DNA of 64,000 nucleotides from Flavobacterium sp. LC2016-12 (GCF_015351595.1 NZ_JADKPT010000008.1:1-64000), one strand, 5' to 3'; counted from the stretch's first letter, positions 9,621 through 18,567 are shown. Notes: a model not told the origin generated them from the sequence alone. Numbers and translations: made by a program.

Positions 9621-10604
9621 ATGGCAAAACGACTACCCAAACTACCTCCTTTACTACAAAGTAAAATCTACAAAACCGGACAAACCAGAAGCGCAAATGA
9701 TGATGTGATTTTTCAAAACAGGGCCAATAGAAATGGTACTGTTTTGATACCTTTCGAGTCAATTCATTTGTTCGATATTTCCGTTTTCACTTCTGACAGA
9801 TTTGAAAGTGGTTTTATTGTTGTCCTCAGCCCTGAAGAGTACTACACAAATCCTGAAACATTAGTTTTAATGAAAGCCAGGAAGTTAAAACTTGGCGTCA
9901 ATGCCATCTTGCTTTATGAGACAAGGGCACAATGGAATGAATTTAATCCTTATAAAAATAAGCTTGCTATAGCCGAAAAAAGAACATCTCCTATAGATGG
10001 TCATTTTGTTGCAAGAATTCTATCGTCAACTTCAAAAGACGAAGAAAAGATTGTTCTTGGTTTTAATACCAGCAGTTGCAAAGGTGCCGGAATCAGAGTC
10101 GCAGAATATGCCTCTCTTTTAACGATAAAATCTTCTCACTTACAATTAGAATATTTATTCTGGCTCTGTTACAATTCCAAAGAAGTAGCACTTGGTGCCG
10201 GAATGACAGAAAGTGAGATAGAAAATCGAATGGCAGCTATAAATACTGCTTGTAGTAATCAAAAATTATCTAATACGGACCGACTTTACAAGACCCGAAT
10301 TATTGATAATTCTAAAAACACGATTTGTCCGCTTTGTTTAAAAAAATTAAGTGCAGAGGCTTTTCTACTTAATTTTTTTGAATCTGCTGAAAAGTCAGAT
10401 ATGGATAAAGAGATTAGTCCTATAAACCTTTTTTACATTAATCAGCTGAAGACTGGAGAATTCAATCATGTCCCTTATAATTTGGCGTGGGGACATCAGA
10501 ACTGCAATATGATTTGTAAAGAAACTGGTGTAATCGAAACTATTAAATGGATGAAAGAAGTGGTGGTAAATACCATTATTTTCAACAAGGATTCATCTAA
10601 TTAA
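9621..10604 (+). CDS. HNH-type nuclease, possibly a BstXI-like restriction enzyme
   Basis: This is a protein of 327 aa whose C-terminal third looks like an HNH/ββα-metal nuclease. It has a zinc-knuckle cysteine pair CPLC near residue 236, then HVPYNLAWGHQNCNMICK near 282-299, in which the histidine, the asparagine and the GHxxCN cysteine occupy the usual places. The N-terminal half (LPKLPPLLQSKIYKTGQT, NRNGTVLIPFESIHLF) recalls type II restriction enzymes of the BstXI kind; this is from memory and unverified. No DNA methyltransferase lies in the window, so the gene is an orphan if the identification is right. AT-rich spacers of 867 and 316 bp isolate it. Confidence 0.5.
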   Translation: MAKRLPKLPPLLQSKIYKTGQTRSANDDVIFQNRANRNGTVLIPFESIHLFDISVFTSDRFESGFIVVLSPEEYYTNPETLVLMKARKLKLGVNAILLYETRAQWNEFNPYKNKLAIAEKRTSPIDGHFVARILSSTSKDEEKIVLGFNTSSCKGAGIRVAEYASLLTIKSSHLQLEYLFWLCYNSKEVALGAGMTESEIENRMAAINTACSNQKLSNTDRLYKTRIIDNSKNTICPLCLKKLSAEAFLLNFFESAEKSDMDKEISPINLFYINQLKTGEFNHVPYNLAWGHQNCNMICKETGVIETIKWMKEVVVNTIIFNKDSSN

Positions 10605-10920
10605 AGGTTTAAAATGGGTTAAGGATTACTTAAACGGATATTTTGAACGAAAATATTACGTTCTAAAAATCGAAAAAATCCCGCAAATAATAAATCAAGC
10701 TATTTAGAAAAAAGCCATTTGTACTCAAAAGTAATTTTTAGCCATAGATAGAAATTACAGTTTTTTAGGCTTTTCTGTATTTAGATTATAAGACATTTTT
10801 CAGATCAATTATTCAGGATTATAAAATATAAAATGCAATAACGATTTAAAAAAGCTGTCTTTTTGATTTATTTAAAGTGGTATCAAATATTGAAAAAAAA
10901 TCATCAAAAAAAAAGAAAAA
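10605..10920. other. Intergenic spacer, 316 bp
   Basis: The spacer is AT-rich, has no ORF and no convincing terminator for the HNH gene. It must hold the promoter of the MFS gene, but I see no clean TAnnTTTG box. Confidence 0.4.
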
Positions 10921-12192
10921 ATGTTTAGCGACTTAAGAAAAAAATATATAGAAAATTATAGTGGTTTTCCAAAAGAAATTTGGATTCTGGCATTAATAAC
11001 CTTCATAAACAGAACCGGGACAATGGTTATTCCATTTCTCTCAAAGTATATGAGAGAGAACCTGCACTTTGAATATAATCAGATTGGTTGGGTTATGGTT
11101 TGCTTTGGTGTCGGTTCTTTTATAGGCACGTGGTTAAGTGGGGTGTTGTCTGATAAAATTGGATTTTATAAAGTAATGATAGGAAGCCTTTTTGGAAGCG
11201 GACTAATATTCTTTGCTTTACAGTATACAACATCATTTGAAGGGTTTTGTATTGCAATTCTTCTTTTAACAACTATTGCAGATATGTTCAGACCGGCAAT
11301 GTTGGTTTCTTTAAATACCTATACCCGAAAAGAAAATAAAACCAGAGCACTGGCTTTGGTAAGGGCGGCAACAAGCCTGGGATTTTTATTTGGCCCTCCT
11401 TTGGGTGGTCTTATAATTATACTAATTGGTTATAAATATCTTTTTTATGTAGATGCGGCCACCTGTATTCTGGCAGTTTTAGTTTTTGTTCTTTTAGTTA
11501 AAGAAAGAAAACTACCTTTTAAACTCAAAACACACAATATTGGAGTAGACAAATATGCAATATTAAAAGATAGAACTTTTATAATGCATATGTTCATTTC
11601 GCTCATAACAGGGATTATGTATTTTCAGGTATTTACAACATTGACACTATATCATAAAGAACAATTTAATTTATCAGAAATAAACAGTGGTTTGCTTTTA
11701 AGTTTTAGCGGTATATTAACGTTACTGTTTGAGTTACCAATTGTTAATTATGTAGAAAAGAACAAAATGAATAAGTTGAATGTTATAATGGTTGGTTTGT
11801 CATTTATGGTGCTTAGTTATGTTCTTCTGCTCTTGAATGATAAGTGGTATGGAATATTGTATGTGATGATGTTTTTTATGACTCTTGGAGTAATGTTAAC
11901 TTTTCCCTTTTCAAACTCATTTGCTATGACCAGATCACATAATAATCAAGAGGGTAGGTACATGTCAGTTTTTACCATGAGTTTCAGTCTTGCACATATA
12001 CTAAGTGCTAAAACAGGTATGGAAATTGTCGCGTACGCAAGTTACAGAGCTGACTTTATATTTATGAGTTTAATTGGTTTATTGGCTATTACGCTTTGCT
12101 ATTGGCTGGTGAGGGCGGTTGAAAAAGAAACAATAGAAACTAAAATAAAAATAGTGCAATCCATTTTTGTCGATAAAAGCAAGAAGAGATAA
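10921..12192 (+). CDS. MFS transporter
   Basis: This is an inner-membrane secondary transporter of 423 aa with about 12 transmembrane helices. The loop between helices 2 and 3 carries GTWLSGVLSDKIGFYKVM, a typical MFS motif A. Helix 5 includes GFLFGPPLGG, a glycine/proline-rich motif like motif C of drug-proton antiporters. The most likely role is efflux of a drug or metabolite, but the substrate is unknown. The exported Ppx-like gene follows after 91 bp on the same strand. Confidence 0.85.
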   Translation: MFSDLRKKYIENYSGFPKEIWILALITFINRTGTMVIPFLSKYMRENLHFEYNQIGWVMVCFGVGSFIGTWLSGVLSDKIGFYKVMIGSLFGSGLIFFALQYTTSFEGFCIAILLLTTIADMFRPAMLVSLNTYTRKENKTRALALVRAATSLGFLFGPPLGGLIIILIGYKYLFYVDAATCILAVLVFVLLVKERKLPFKLKTHNIGVDKYAILKDRTFIMHMFISLITGIMYFQVFTTLTLYHKEQFNLSEINSGLLLSFSGILTLLFELPIVNYVEKNKMNKLNVIMVGLSFMVLSYVLLLLNDKWYGILYVMMFFMTLGVMLTFPFSNSFAMTRSHNNQEGRYMSVFTMSFSLAHILSAKTGMEIVAYASYRADFIFMSLIGLLAITLCYWLVRAVEKETIETKIKIVQSIFVDKSKKR

Positions 12193-12283
12193 TCTGCTTT
12201 GATACGAGAATGAATTTATTTAATTTTTTTTCAATGTTTGAATAAAAATGAGCTTCTCATAATTATTAAAAAAACACCTTAAG

Positions 12284-13360
12284 ATGAAAAAATATATTGC
12301 ACTAAAAGTCATAATTATTTTTATTTTTTTAGTTCCGTCGAGTTTGATTTCGCAAGAACTCTATGCCGGAATTGAGGTAGGAAGTAAGGGAGTAAAAATG
12401 TCTGTAATAAATGTCCAAAACATTAAAAAAGGAAAATATGAAGTAGTTGATTTTTGGACAGAAAATGTCGCCATCGCAAAAGGGATAGCCGTAGATGGAA
12501 AATTAGCCGCAAATGATATTGATACTGCCTTTGATGTAGTGGTGAAAAATTATACGAAACTTGTTAAGGAATACAAAATTGAAGAGAAAAACATCTTTAT
12601 TGTGGTCTCTTCCGGAGTTGGAATGGCTCAAAATGTAGATATTTTACTTCAGAGATTGTATGTTTTTACTAATATTAATGTAGGGATAATTACTGCAGAT
12701 ACAGAAGCAAAGCTATTGTTAAAAGGATGTATTCCGCCAAAAGAGTATTCTGATTCCTTGATTCTTGATATTGGCGGAGGAAATACTAAAGGCGGATATG
12801 TGGAGAAATTTAATGAAGATGATATTTTGGTATTTTACCCTGTAACTTTAGATTTAGGGACAGTAACTTTTACAGAGAAAATAAGCAAGAAAGCGAAAAC
12901 CAATTCAATTGATGAGTTTAATGAATTGTTGTTGACAGCTTTACCTGAGTTAAAAGAGCAGACAGATCGTTTGTATGAGAAAAGTCCAAAAATTTTCAAC
13001 AAAGATAAAATATACATGTCCGGAGGTGCAGTTTGGGCATTCTATACGTTGTATAAAGGAAATAGTGCAATAGAAAATTTTAGTCCATTTGAAGTTAAGG
13101 ATGTTGAAGCTTATAATACAATGATAAAAACGGATTATGCAAAATTTGAAGCCTTAGCAACACAAAACAAGGATGTTGAAAAGGTATTGAAAACCTATTC
13201 TCAAAAATACTTAATTGCGGCCAATTCACTATTACTGACCTTATTAGAGAAAATGCCTGACATCAAATCTAAAAAGATCTATTTCACAAAACAAGGACAA
13301 ATGGCCTGGCTGCTTTCTTATATTGCTGATTCTGCAAGAAGAGCAAAAAACATCCATTAG
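12284..13360 (+). CDS. Exported Ppx/GppA-like actin-fold protein
   Basis: The mature part (from about residue 26) has the two-lobed ASKHA fold of exopolyphosphatase/GppA. It shows YAGIEVGSKGVKMSV (phosphate-1 loop), IFIVVSSGVGMA, LILDIGGGNTKGGY near 160 (phosphate-2 loop) and IYMSGGAVWAFY near 245 (adenosine-like loop). Unlike cytosolic Ppx, it begins with a clear Sec signal peptide, MKKYIALKVIIIFIFLVPS, cleaved near SLISQ. It would therefore act in the periplasm or be a lipid-free envelope protein. Family enzymes hydrolyse polyphosphate or pppGpp; the substrate here is unknown and ATP is not expected in that compartment. It may share a transcript with the MFS gene. Confidence 0.7.
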   Translation: MKKYIALKVIIIFIFLVPSSLISQELYAGIEVGSKGVKMSVINVQNIKKGKYEVVDFWTENVAIAKGIAVDGKLAANDIDTAFDVVVKNYTKLVKEYKIEEKNIFIVVSSGVGMAQNVDILLQRLYVFTNINVGIITADTEAKLLLKGCIPPKEYSDSLILDIGGGNTKGGYVEKFNEDDILVFYPVTLDLGTVTFTEKISKKAKTNSIDEFNELLLTALPELKEQTDRLYEKSPKIFNKDKIYMSGGAVWAFYTLYKGNSAIENFSPFEVKDVEAYNTMIKTDYAKFEALATQNKDVEKVLKTYSQKYLIAANSLLLTLLEKMPDIKSKKIYFTKQGQMAWLLSYIADSARRAKNIH

Positions 13361-13494
13361 GATTAACTTATTTTTTAAGTAATAATTTGTTCTTGAATAC
13401 GCCGAAATAAGCGATTTAAAGTGTTGTAATTGCTGATTTTGACAACAAGAAGGGCTTCAATGTATGTGGGAAATAAATGAATCAAATAATCAAT

Positions 13495-13529
13495 AAAAAA
13501 CCAGTAATCTCATCGATTACTGGTTTTTT
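13495..13529. terminator. Strong bidirectional terminator
   Basis: Perfect 15-bp arms AAAAAACCAGTAATC and GATTACTGGTTTTTT with the loop TCATC lie between the convergent Ppx-like and beta-helix genes and can end both transcripts. Confidence 0.9.
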
Positions 13530-13609
13530 ATTGATTATTTGTAAAGAGCAATCTGGTAAACAACGCTCTCTATTCGCATCAAACATATAATTCTAGGTAA
13601 GCAGATAGT

Positions 13610-14875
13610 TTAATTTTTAATTCTAAAATCGGGCTTTTTTCTCATAGATGTGCTGGCAAAAAGCTGATCATTTTTAAGTTTTATAAAGTCTATTCCGAAT
13701 TGCTTGTCCTGATACCAATTACTGATAAGGGAATTGAAGTCTTTATTTTGAGTTATTCCAATAACCTTGGTGTCATTAATGAGGAGATCTTTTAAAATTA
13801 TTTGATCTAAATATTCATCGGAAATTGAAATTGCATCAGCAAATACAATAAGGTGACTAAATCCTGATATTACCGAATTGGTTAATGTAAGAAAGGTATT
13901 CTCCCTAATTAATATTGCTTCGTGCTTAAGTCCTTCAATTTCAGTTCCAATATCTTCCGTATGCATCATGGTGAAATTCGTAGCATTTACCCTTGTCATT
14001 TCTTTTTTGCTGTCTAAAACCTCTCCTTTTCTTGTGTCGACAGTTTCCATTTCAAAACATCGGGATCCATAGCTATCTGACAAGAATGGGCTCCTAATTG
14101 CAATACTGTTAGAGATATTGCATTGAACACCCTGAGTAAAATCAAAGTCATCATCGGCTGATCGCAGAGATACTAAATGACTGGTATTTATATAGCCTCC
14201 ATAGAACTGAAAGGAATCCTCATCAGATGAGGTAACCTGTATATATTCTATTTTTGTTTTTGCTCCAACCCCTGCTAATGATAATCCGTTTATAGGCTTA
14301 TTATGACTTGTTTTTTTTCCTGAAAATTCAATTCTGATATATTTTAAAATACCAGAGTCACTGTCTTTGTTATTTCCACCATAAAGTGCTTTTTGTTGGT
14401 CAAGCTCAAAATCCAAAGTACCAATTCCTCCAGTTTTATTTATTGGAGCATCCCCTAAAATAATAATACCTCCCCAGTCTCCAGGATTTCTATCTCCGGA
14501 GTTTTTGTTGGAGGTAAAAACGATTGGGTCAGTTTCAGTACCATCCGCGATGATTTTGGCGCCTTTTGTAATTACTAATGTGGTCAAAATCTGAGTGTCA
14601 CACCTTATCAATGTACCTGGCTGAATGGTCAAAGTTACATTTGGGGCAACATAAACGGTACCAACCAAAACATAAACATTTTCTTTTTTTAATGTCATGT
14701 TTGAACTGATTGTTCCCGTTAATATTATAGAGGCTTCGTTATAGCTAGTCGTTTTGGGATTGAAATTTGTCCACATGTTCAACCAATTGGTATCACCATT
14801 AATACCTTTAGTATTCTGTGCTTTAATTAATAGTGTGAAAGTAAAAAATACAAGTAATAGTAATTTCTTTTTCAT
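13610..14875 (-). CDS. Secreted right-handed beta-helix protein
   Basis: This is an exported protein of 421 aa with a Sec signal peptide ending near LIKAQ. Residues of about 45-110 read VYVLVGTVYVAPNVTLTIQPG and related turns, followed by DWGGIIILGDAPIN and EYIQVTSSDEDSFQFYGG. These are the signature turns of the beta-helix proteins that many Bacteroidota genomes label, misleadingly, as multidrug transporters. No transmembrane helices support a transporter. There is no T9SS C-terminal domain. The roadblock-like gene lies 75 bp upstream on the same strand. Function unknown; an adhesin- or lyase-like surface role is only a guess. Confidence 0.7.
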   Translation of the reverse strand: MKKKLLLLVFFTFTLLIKAQNTKGINGDTNWLNMWTNFNPKTTSYNEASIILTGTISSNMTLKKENVYVLVGTVYVAPNVTLTIQPGTLIRCDTQILTTLVITKGAKIIADGTETDPIVFTSNKNSGDRNPGDWGGIIILGDAPINKTGGIGTLDFELDQQKALYGGNNKDSDSGILKYIRIEFSGKKTSHNKPINGLSLAGVGAKTKIEYIQVTSSDEDSFQFYGGYINTSHLVSLRSADDDFDFTQGVQCNISNSIAIRSPFLSDSYGSRCFEMETVDTRKGEVLDSKKEMTRVNATNFTMMHTEDIGTEIEGLKHEAILIRENTFLTLTNSVISGFSHLIVFADAISISDEYLDQIILKDLLINDTKVIGITQNKDFNSLISNWYQDKQFGIDFIKLKNDQLFASTSMRKKPDFRIKN

Positions 14876-14950
14876 AACTTCTTTTTTTAAAATTTATTTA
14901 AAAAAAAAGGCCAGCCACTAAAAGCCAGCCATTTTACGATTTCAAAGCCA

Positions 14951-15328
14951 TTATAATTTAGAAGCAATTTCTTTTTTATACTTGTTAAGAATTGATTTCG
15001 TCATCCCTAAGTTAGCTTTCGTTGAGTCAACTGCCAGATAAATCATATACATGTTGTTATCAGAAATATCAATAATATGAATTTGAGATGTTAAGGTAAT
15101 CATGATATCTGATACAATCTGATTTTTTAGCCCTAAAGCACTAATTGCATTCATTTTTGCTTTTACAACTTCAAGGTTGAAAGCAGATGCTAATTCAGGA
15201 TCAAAATCTGCAACGTCAGAAAGTGAAAAGTAAGACATTCCACTTTGAATTTCAGCAACTGAAACTGCGATAAATCCTGGTACATTTTTTTGAAGATCTT
15301 CTCCGAATTGGTTTAAAAAGTCTGACAT
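14951..15328 (-). CDS. Roadblock/LC7-like small protein
   Basis: This is a protein of 125 aa with the alternating pattern of roadblock/LC7 domains: an N-terminal helix (SDFLNQFGEDLQKNVPGF), a beta hairpin (IAVSVAEIQSGMSYFSL), a central helix and a C-terminal strand pair (HIIDISDNNMYMIYLAV). Such proteins normally bind small Ras-like GTPases in gliding or polarity systems. No GTPase gene is nearby. I place the start at 15328 (MSDFLNQF) because this matches the domain boundary; an ATG 13 codons upstream adds only a lysine/asparagine-rich leader. It may be cotranscribed with the beta-helix gene 75 bp downstream. Confidence 0.55.
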   Translation of the reverse strand: MSDFLNQFGEDLQKNVPGFIAVSVAEIQSGMSYFSLSDVADFDPELASAFNLEVVKAKMNAISALGLKNQIVSDIMITLTSQIHIIDISDNNMYMIYLAVDSTKANLGMTKSILNKYKKEIASKL

Positions 15329-16177
15329 AGTTTTAGTATTTAATTGGTTTTTTTTAATTTTTTTCATTTTGTTTTCAACTGCAGTTTTGACTTTACAAAT
15401 ATATTTTGAAAAACATTTTGAATTCTTTTATGTTTGAATTGATTTCTTACTTTTTTTACATTTTTTTTGTAAAAACATTTTGTTTTTAAAACTTTTTTTT
15501 GAAAAACGTTGATAATGAGGTATTTGAGTTTTGTTATTTTGTAACCATTAAGTGGTTGTTTTTAGATATATTTGAATTATTTGCTTTTTTGATCTAATTT
15601 GTTTGTAATCAATTGTTTATGTTTTATTTTTTTTACCATACAATGGTGCTATAATTTTATATATTTATTAATTATGTTTTGTTTAAGCTGTTTATATTCT
15701 GTTAGTTGTGTTTTGTTTTGTTGTTTTTTACCCCTTTAATGGTTTTATTTTGTTAAAAAAAACTTTTTTATTCTTACAAATTATAGGATGAAAGTAAAAA
15801 CGTTATTTTCTGAATGATTTTATGTAAAAAGGGACATAAATTTTGGGTTTGATTTTAATAAAATTGATTCCCTCGCAGAGAGAAAAAATAATTCAAAAAG
15901 CTTGTGATAAAAAGGAAATCAATGTTTCTATCCTGAAAAAGAATAATTATCATAAACTTCGCGTGCCATAATTTTGCCACGATGACTTTGGGGTTTGTAT
16001 AAATATTTGCAAAGTACTTTAAATGAAAAAAAACAAGGAACCTTTATATTGAAAGGTTTTAGGTATCCTTTGACTCTTAAATTTTACTAATCTTTTTTTG
16101 ATTGTTGTCATATAAATTCTGCACATTTGTAGTTATGTTACTACAAGCTTTTGAATTCAATTTTTACTTTATACCAT

Positions 16178-16255
16178 TATATTTGTAATAGAGAGATTTA
16201 TTACGGTTTATGGTAGAAACCCAACTTGTCGACGTGACAAGTTGGGTTTTTTTAT
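16178..16255 (+). ncRNA. Candidate short transcript ending in an orphan terminator
   Basis: A TATATTTG box at 16178-16185 is followed about 30 bp later by a perfect 14-bp stem (AAACCCAACTTGTC / GACAAGTTGGGTTT, loop GACGT, 16217-16249) and seven or more T's. No gene precedes the terminator on this strand. A transcript of about 60-65 nt would result. The candidate -33 element (TTTTG ending at 16153) is 24 bp from the -7 box, longer than usual, so the promoter is uncertain while the terminator is solid. Confidence 0.35.
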
Positions 16256-16294
16256 TTTCACTTTTGCAATCGTGCGATTAGTTGACAATGTTGT

Positions 16295-16327
16295 AAAAAA
16301 AAATCCTAATGTAAATTAGGACTTTTT
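16295..16327 (-). terminator. Terminator of the dioxygenase gene
   Basis: The stem TCCTAAT/ATTAGGA with a four-base loop is followed on the minus strand by nine T's, 36 bp after the stop of the dioxygenase gene. Its core is nearly the same as the terminator at 25935-25966. Confidence 0.75.
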
Positions 16328-16362
16328 TATAGAGTAATCAGCATTATAGGTAGAATGGTAAT

Positions 16363-17301
16363 TTAATTAATTTTAACCAAATGCGCTTCAATAGCAGCTC
16401 TGTCTGATTCATATTGTTCAGGAAGTTTTAAGTTTTTACCTAATTCTTCTAAACTTTCATCAACAGTAAATCCAGGATTTTCTGTGGCAATTTCAAACAA
16501 AACTCCTCCTGGCTCTCTAAAATAAAGAGAGTGGAAATAATTTCTGTCAATCTGTGGTGTAATAGACAATCCGTATTCCTCAATTTTTTCACGGAAATGC
16601 ATTAAAATTTCATCATTTTGTACACGGAAAGCCACGTGATGAACAGATCCGTTTGCTAGATGGCCACGTTTTTCTTCAGCCAATTCCACTAAGTCAACAA
16701 TGGCTGCATTCTCTACAGCATCAGTTGCGTAGCGGTAGCGGTTGACATCTTGTTCGATCAATTTGTAACCAAAAATATCAGTTAAGATGGCAGCAGTAGG
16801 TTTGATGTTGTTTAAAGTCAAAGTAATGTTATGAAAACCTCTTGTTGCTACATCGGCTTTTACTTCATCAGTTTCCCAGGGTTTTCTGTCATCACCAGTT
16901 TTAGATTCGATTAATTCTAATTTTAATCCATCAGGATCTAAGAAAGTAAGATATTTTTCTCCAAACTTTTCAGCAGGTTTATTGTAAATAACATTGTATT
17001 GCTCAAAACGTTTTTGCCAGAAATCTAAACTTCCTTTTGGAACAGAATATCCAATTTCTGTTGCCATTCCAGAACCTTTTCTTCCTTGTTGAATTCCTTC
17101 TCCCCAAGGGAAAAAAGTTAAGATGGTTCCGGCACTTCCAACTTCATCTCCAAAGTAAAAGTGGTAGGTTCCCGGATCATCAAAATTCACCGTTTTTTTT
17201 ATGAAACGTAATCCTAATATATTAGAGTAAAAGTTGAAATTGCGTTTAGCGTCACCTGCAATTGCAGTAATATGGTGTAAGCCTAAAATTTTATTTTCCA
17301 T
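16363..17301 (-). CDS. Ring-cleaving VOC-family dioxygenase (MhqO-like)
   Basis: This protein has two glyoxalase-fold (VOC) repeats and is related to hydroquinone-type extradiol dioxygenases such as MhqA/MhqO. The first half starts LGLHHITAIAGDAKRN with a metal-ligand histidine. The second repeat has GFHNITLTLNN, then HHVAFRVQNDEILMHFREK and FREPGGVLFEIATENPGF with the glutamate ligand. The family oxidatively opens quinol-like rings or similar toxic aromatics. I take the ATG at 17301 (MENKILGLHH); the frame extends 14 codons further, but that part is low-complexity and overlaps the promoter region. It has its own promoter with an operator shared with the large operon to its right. Confidence 0.85.
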   Translation of the reverse strand: MENKILGLHHITAIAGDAKRNFNFYSNILGLRFIKKTVNFDDPGTYHFYFGDEVGSAGTILTFFPWGEGIQQGRKGSGMATEIGYSVPKGSLDFWQKRFEQYNVIYNKPAEKFGEKYLTFLDPDGLKLELIESKTGDDRKPWETDEVKADVATRGFHNITLTLNNIKPTAAILTDIFGYKLIEQDVNRYRYATDAVENAAIVDLVELAEEKRGHLANGSVHHVAFRVQNDEILMHFREKIEEYGLSITPQIDRNYFHSLYFREPGGVLFEIATENPGFTVDESLEELGKNLKLPEQYESDRAAIEAHLVKIN

Positions 17302-17340
17302 GGTTTCTATATTTATTATATTGTTATTGATTTTCTTATA

Positions 17341-17385
17341 CAAATTTACGTCTGTTATACTGCTGCATCGATTAATCTAGATTAA
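17341..17385 (-). promoter_or_regulatory. Promoter with palindromic operator, dioxygenase gene
   Basis: On the minus strand a perfect palindrome TTAATCTAGATTAA (17372-17385) lies 23 bp ahead of a TAAATTTG -7 box (17341-17348), so it covers the -33 region. The ATG follows 40 bp downstream. The same arrangement with the same 23-bp spacing precedes the alpha/beta hydrolase gene at 23678, which argues for a common regulator. Confidence 0.7.
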
Positions 17386-17596
17386 GAAATAAAAAGCCGT
17401 TCAATTTTCATTTGTCAATTAACAACCAAATAATATTTCAATTGGGCTTTATCCTTGTTTATTATGTGTTTAGTTGTTGTTTAGAGTTTCTAATCCCACG
17501 ATATATCGTAATTTTAAGAATTGCATTCCCTATATTTAGAAAAGCTATAGTAATTTAAAAGACCCATTTCTGGTACTACCGTTTCTTTTTCCAATT

Positions 17597-17947
17597 TTAT
17601 AATTTTATAAATATTGATTTTCTAAGTTTTGGTTCAATATTCTTTGTTTTGTGTCCTTTTCCTGTTTTGTCTTCAACCAATAGAATCGACCCTGTTTCAA
17701 ATGTTCTTTTTTCTCCTAATGAAGTTTCGATTTCGACTCCCCCCTCCAATAAAACAATATATTGTCGGTCTGGGGCATTATGAAAATCATAATCATAAGA
17801 AGGACTGACTTCTCTAAAAACAATTGACTTTACCGGTTCATCATCAGATAAAAAACCAATATCACCATAGTTTTTCAACGGAACTTCAAAATCCTCAAAA
17901 TGACTTTCGCCATTTGCATCGCTATAAACTCGAGTAATCGTAATCAT
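17597..17947 (-). CDS. Cupin-domain protein
   Basis: This is a single-domain cupin of 116 aa. The beta-barrel core reads FHNAPDRQYIVLLEGGVEIE, followed by FETGSILLVEDKTGKGHKT, matching cupin motifs 1 and 2 with histidines suited to metal binding. Cupins of this size often act as small dioxygenases, isomerases or quercetinase-like enzymes; the substrate is unknown. Its start codon overlaps the stop of the upstream esterase gene by one base, so the two are translationally coupled. It is the last gene of the stress operon. Confidence 0.75.
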   Translation of the reverse strand: MITITRVYSDANGESHFEDFEVPLKNYGDIGFLSDDEPVKSIVFREVSPSYDYDFHNAPDRQYIVLLEGGVEIETSLGEKRTFETGSILLVEDKTGKGHKTKNIEPKLRKSIFIKL

Positions 17948-18567
17948 TATTTTTTATTGAAAATCAATGCATTTGCACAATCTACCTCGTCCTGACTTAT
18001 AGTATGTCCCATATTTGGGTAGATTTTCTTGGTTACATCTGCGCCCATTTTTTGAAGAAGTGTTTCAGTCTCATTTACTCTTTCAACCGGAACATGAAAA
18101 TCAGGATCGCTTGTTCCTATGAAAATTGGAGTGTTTTCGAAATTTCCTGTATAATGGTTTTCATAAACTTTATCACCGATAAGCCCGCCTGTAAAAGCGA
18201 CAACGCCTCCATATTTTGCAGCATTTCTGGCTGTAAATTCTAAGGCAAGACAGGCTCCCTGTGAAAATCCAAGGAAATAGATATTTTCTTTTTCAATTCC
18301 GTTTTGCTGAACTGCGACAACAACCTGATGAATTGCTTCTAAGGATTTTGAAAAAGAAGGTTCGTTTTCGTTAATCGGCACTAAAAACGAATACGGATAC
18401 CACGTTCTATTTTCTGCCTGAGGCGCAACCAATGCAAAATCAGCGACCTTAAGATGTTTTGCAATAGAAAGAATATCATGGGCACCTGCACCACGTCCGT
18501 GTATCATAATTAAGGCCTTTTTTGCTTCGTTTAAAGGCAAACCGTCTGTTAGGGTTTCTATATTCAT
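17947..18567 (-). CDS. Carboxylesterase/phospholipase-type hydrolase (MhqD-like)
   Basis: This is an alpha/beta hydrolase of the small carboxylesterase family (206 aa, normal length). It shows ALIMIHGRGAGAHDIL (oxyanion region), the elbow FLGFSQGACLALE near residue 109, an aspartate in GTSDPDFHVP and a histidine in NMGHTISQDE near the end. Bacillus MhqD, which stands next to ring-cleaving dioxygenases in a quinone-response operon, belongs to this family. It lies 12 bp after the GNAT gene and overlaps the cupin gene by one base. Confidence 0.85.
   Translation of the reverse strand: MNIETLTDGLPLNEAKKALIMIHGRGAGAHDILSIAKHLKVADFALVAPQAENRTWYPYSFLVPINENEPSFSKSLEAIHQVVVAVQQNGIEKENIYFLGFSQGACLALEFTARNAAKYGGVVAFTGGLIGDKVYENHYTGNFENTPIFIGTSDPDFHVPVERVNETETLLQKMGADVTKKIYPNMGHTISQDEVDCANALIFNKK

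Larger units (their letters stand above)
15329..16362. other. Gene-poor AT-rich stretch, about 1 kb
   Basis: The region is exceptionally T-rich on the plus strand and contains repeated ACATTTTG-type words upstream of the roadblock-like gene. No credible ORF is present. Its right part carries a TATATTTG box (16178-16185), a near-perfect orphan terminator (16217-16255) and the terminator of the dioxygenase gene (16295-16327). Confidence 0.55.

Noticed and set aside
8418..10604. A restriction-modification system made of the XRE regulator and HNH nuclease
   Set aside because: No methyltransferase is present, the two genes are 870 bp apart and divergent, and the regulator's coiled-coil tail is unlike typical controller proteins.
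13610..14875. Multidrug transporter
   Set aside because: The label is common for this family but the protein has a signal peptide, beta-helix turns and no transmembrane helices.
15841..16010. Short coding-like reading with IIQKACDKKEINVSILKK in the gene-poor stretch
   Set aside because: There is no start codon after the upstream stop, a stop follows within 40 codons, and I could not tie it to a family; too weak to call a gene remnant.
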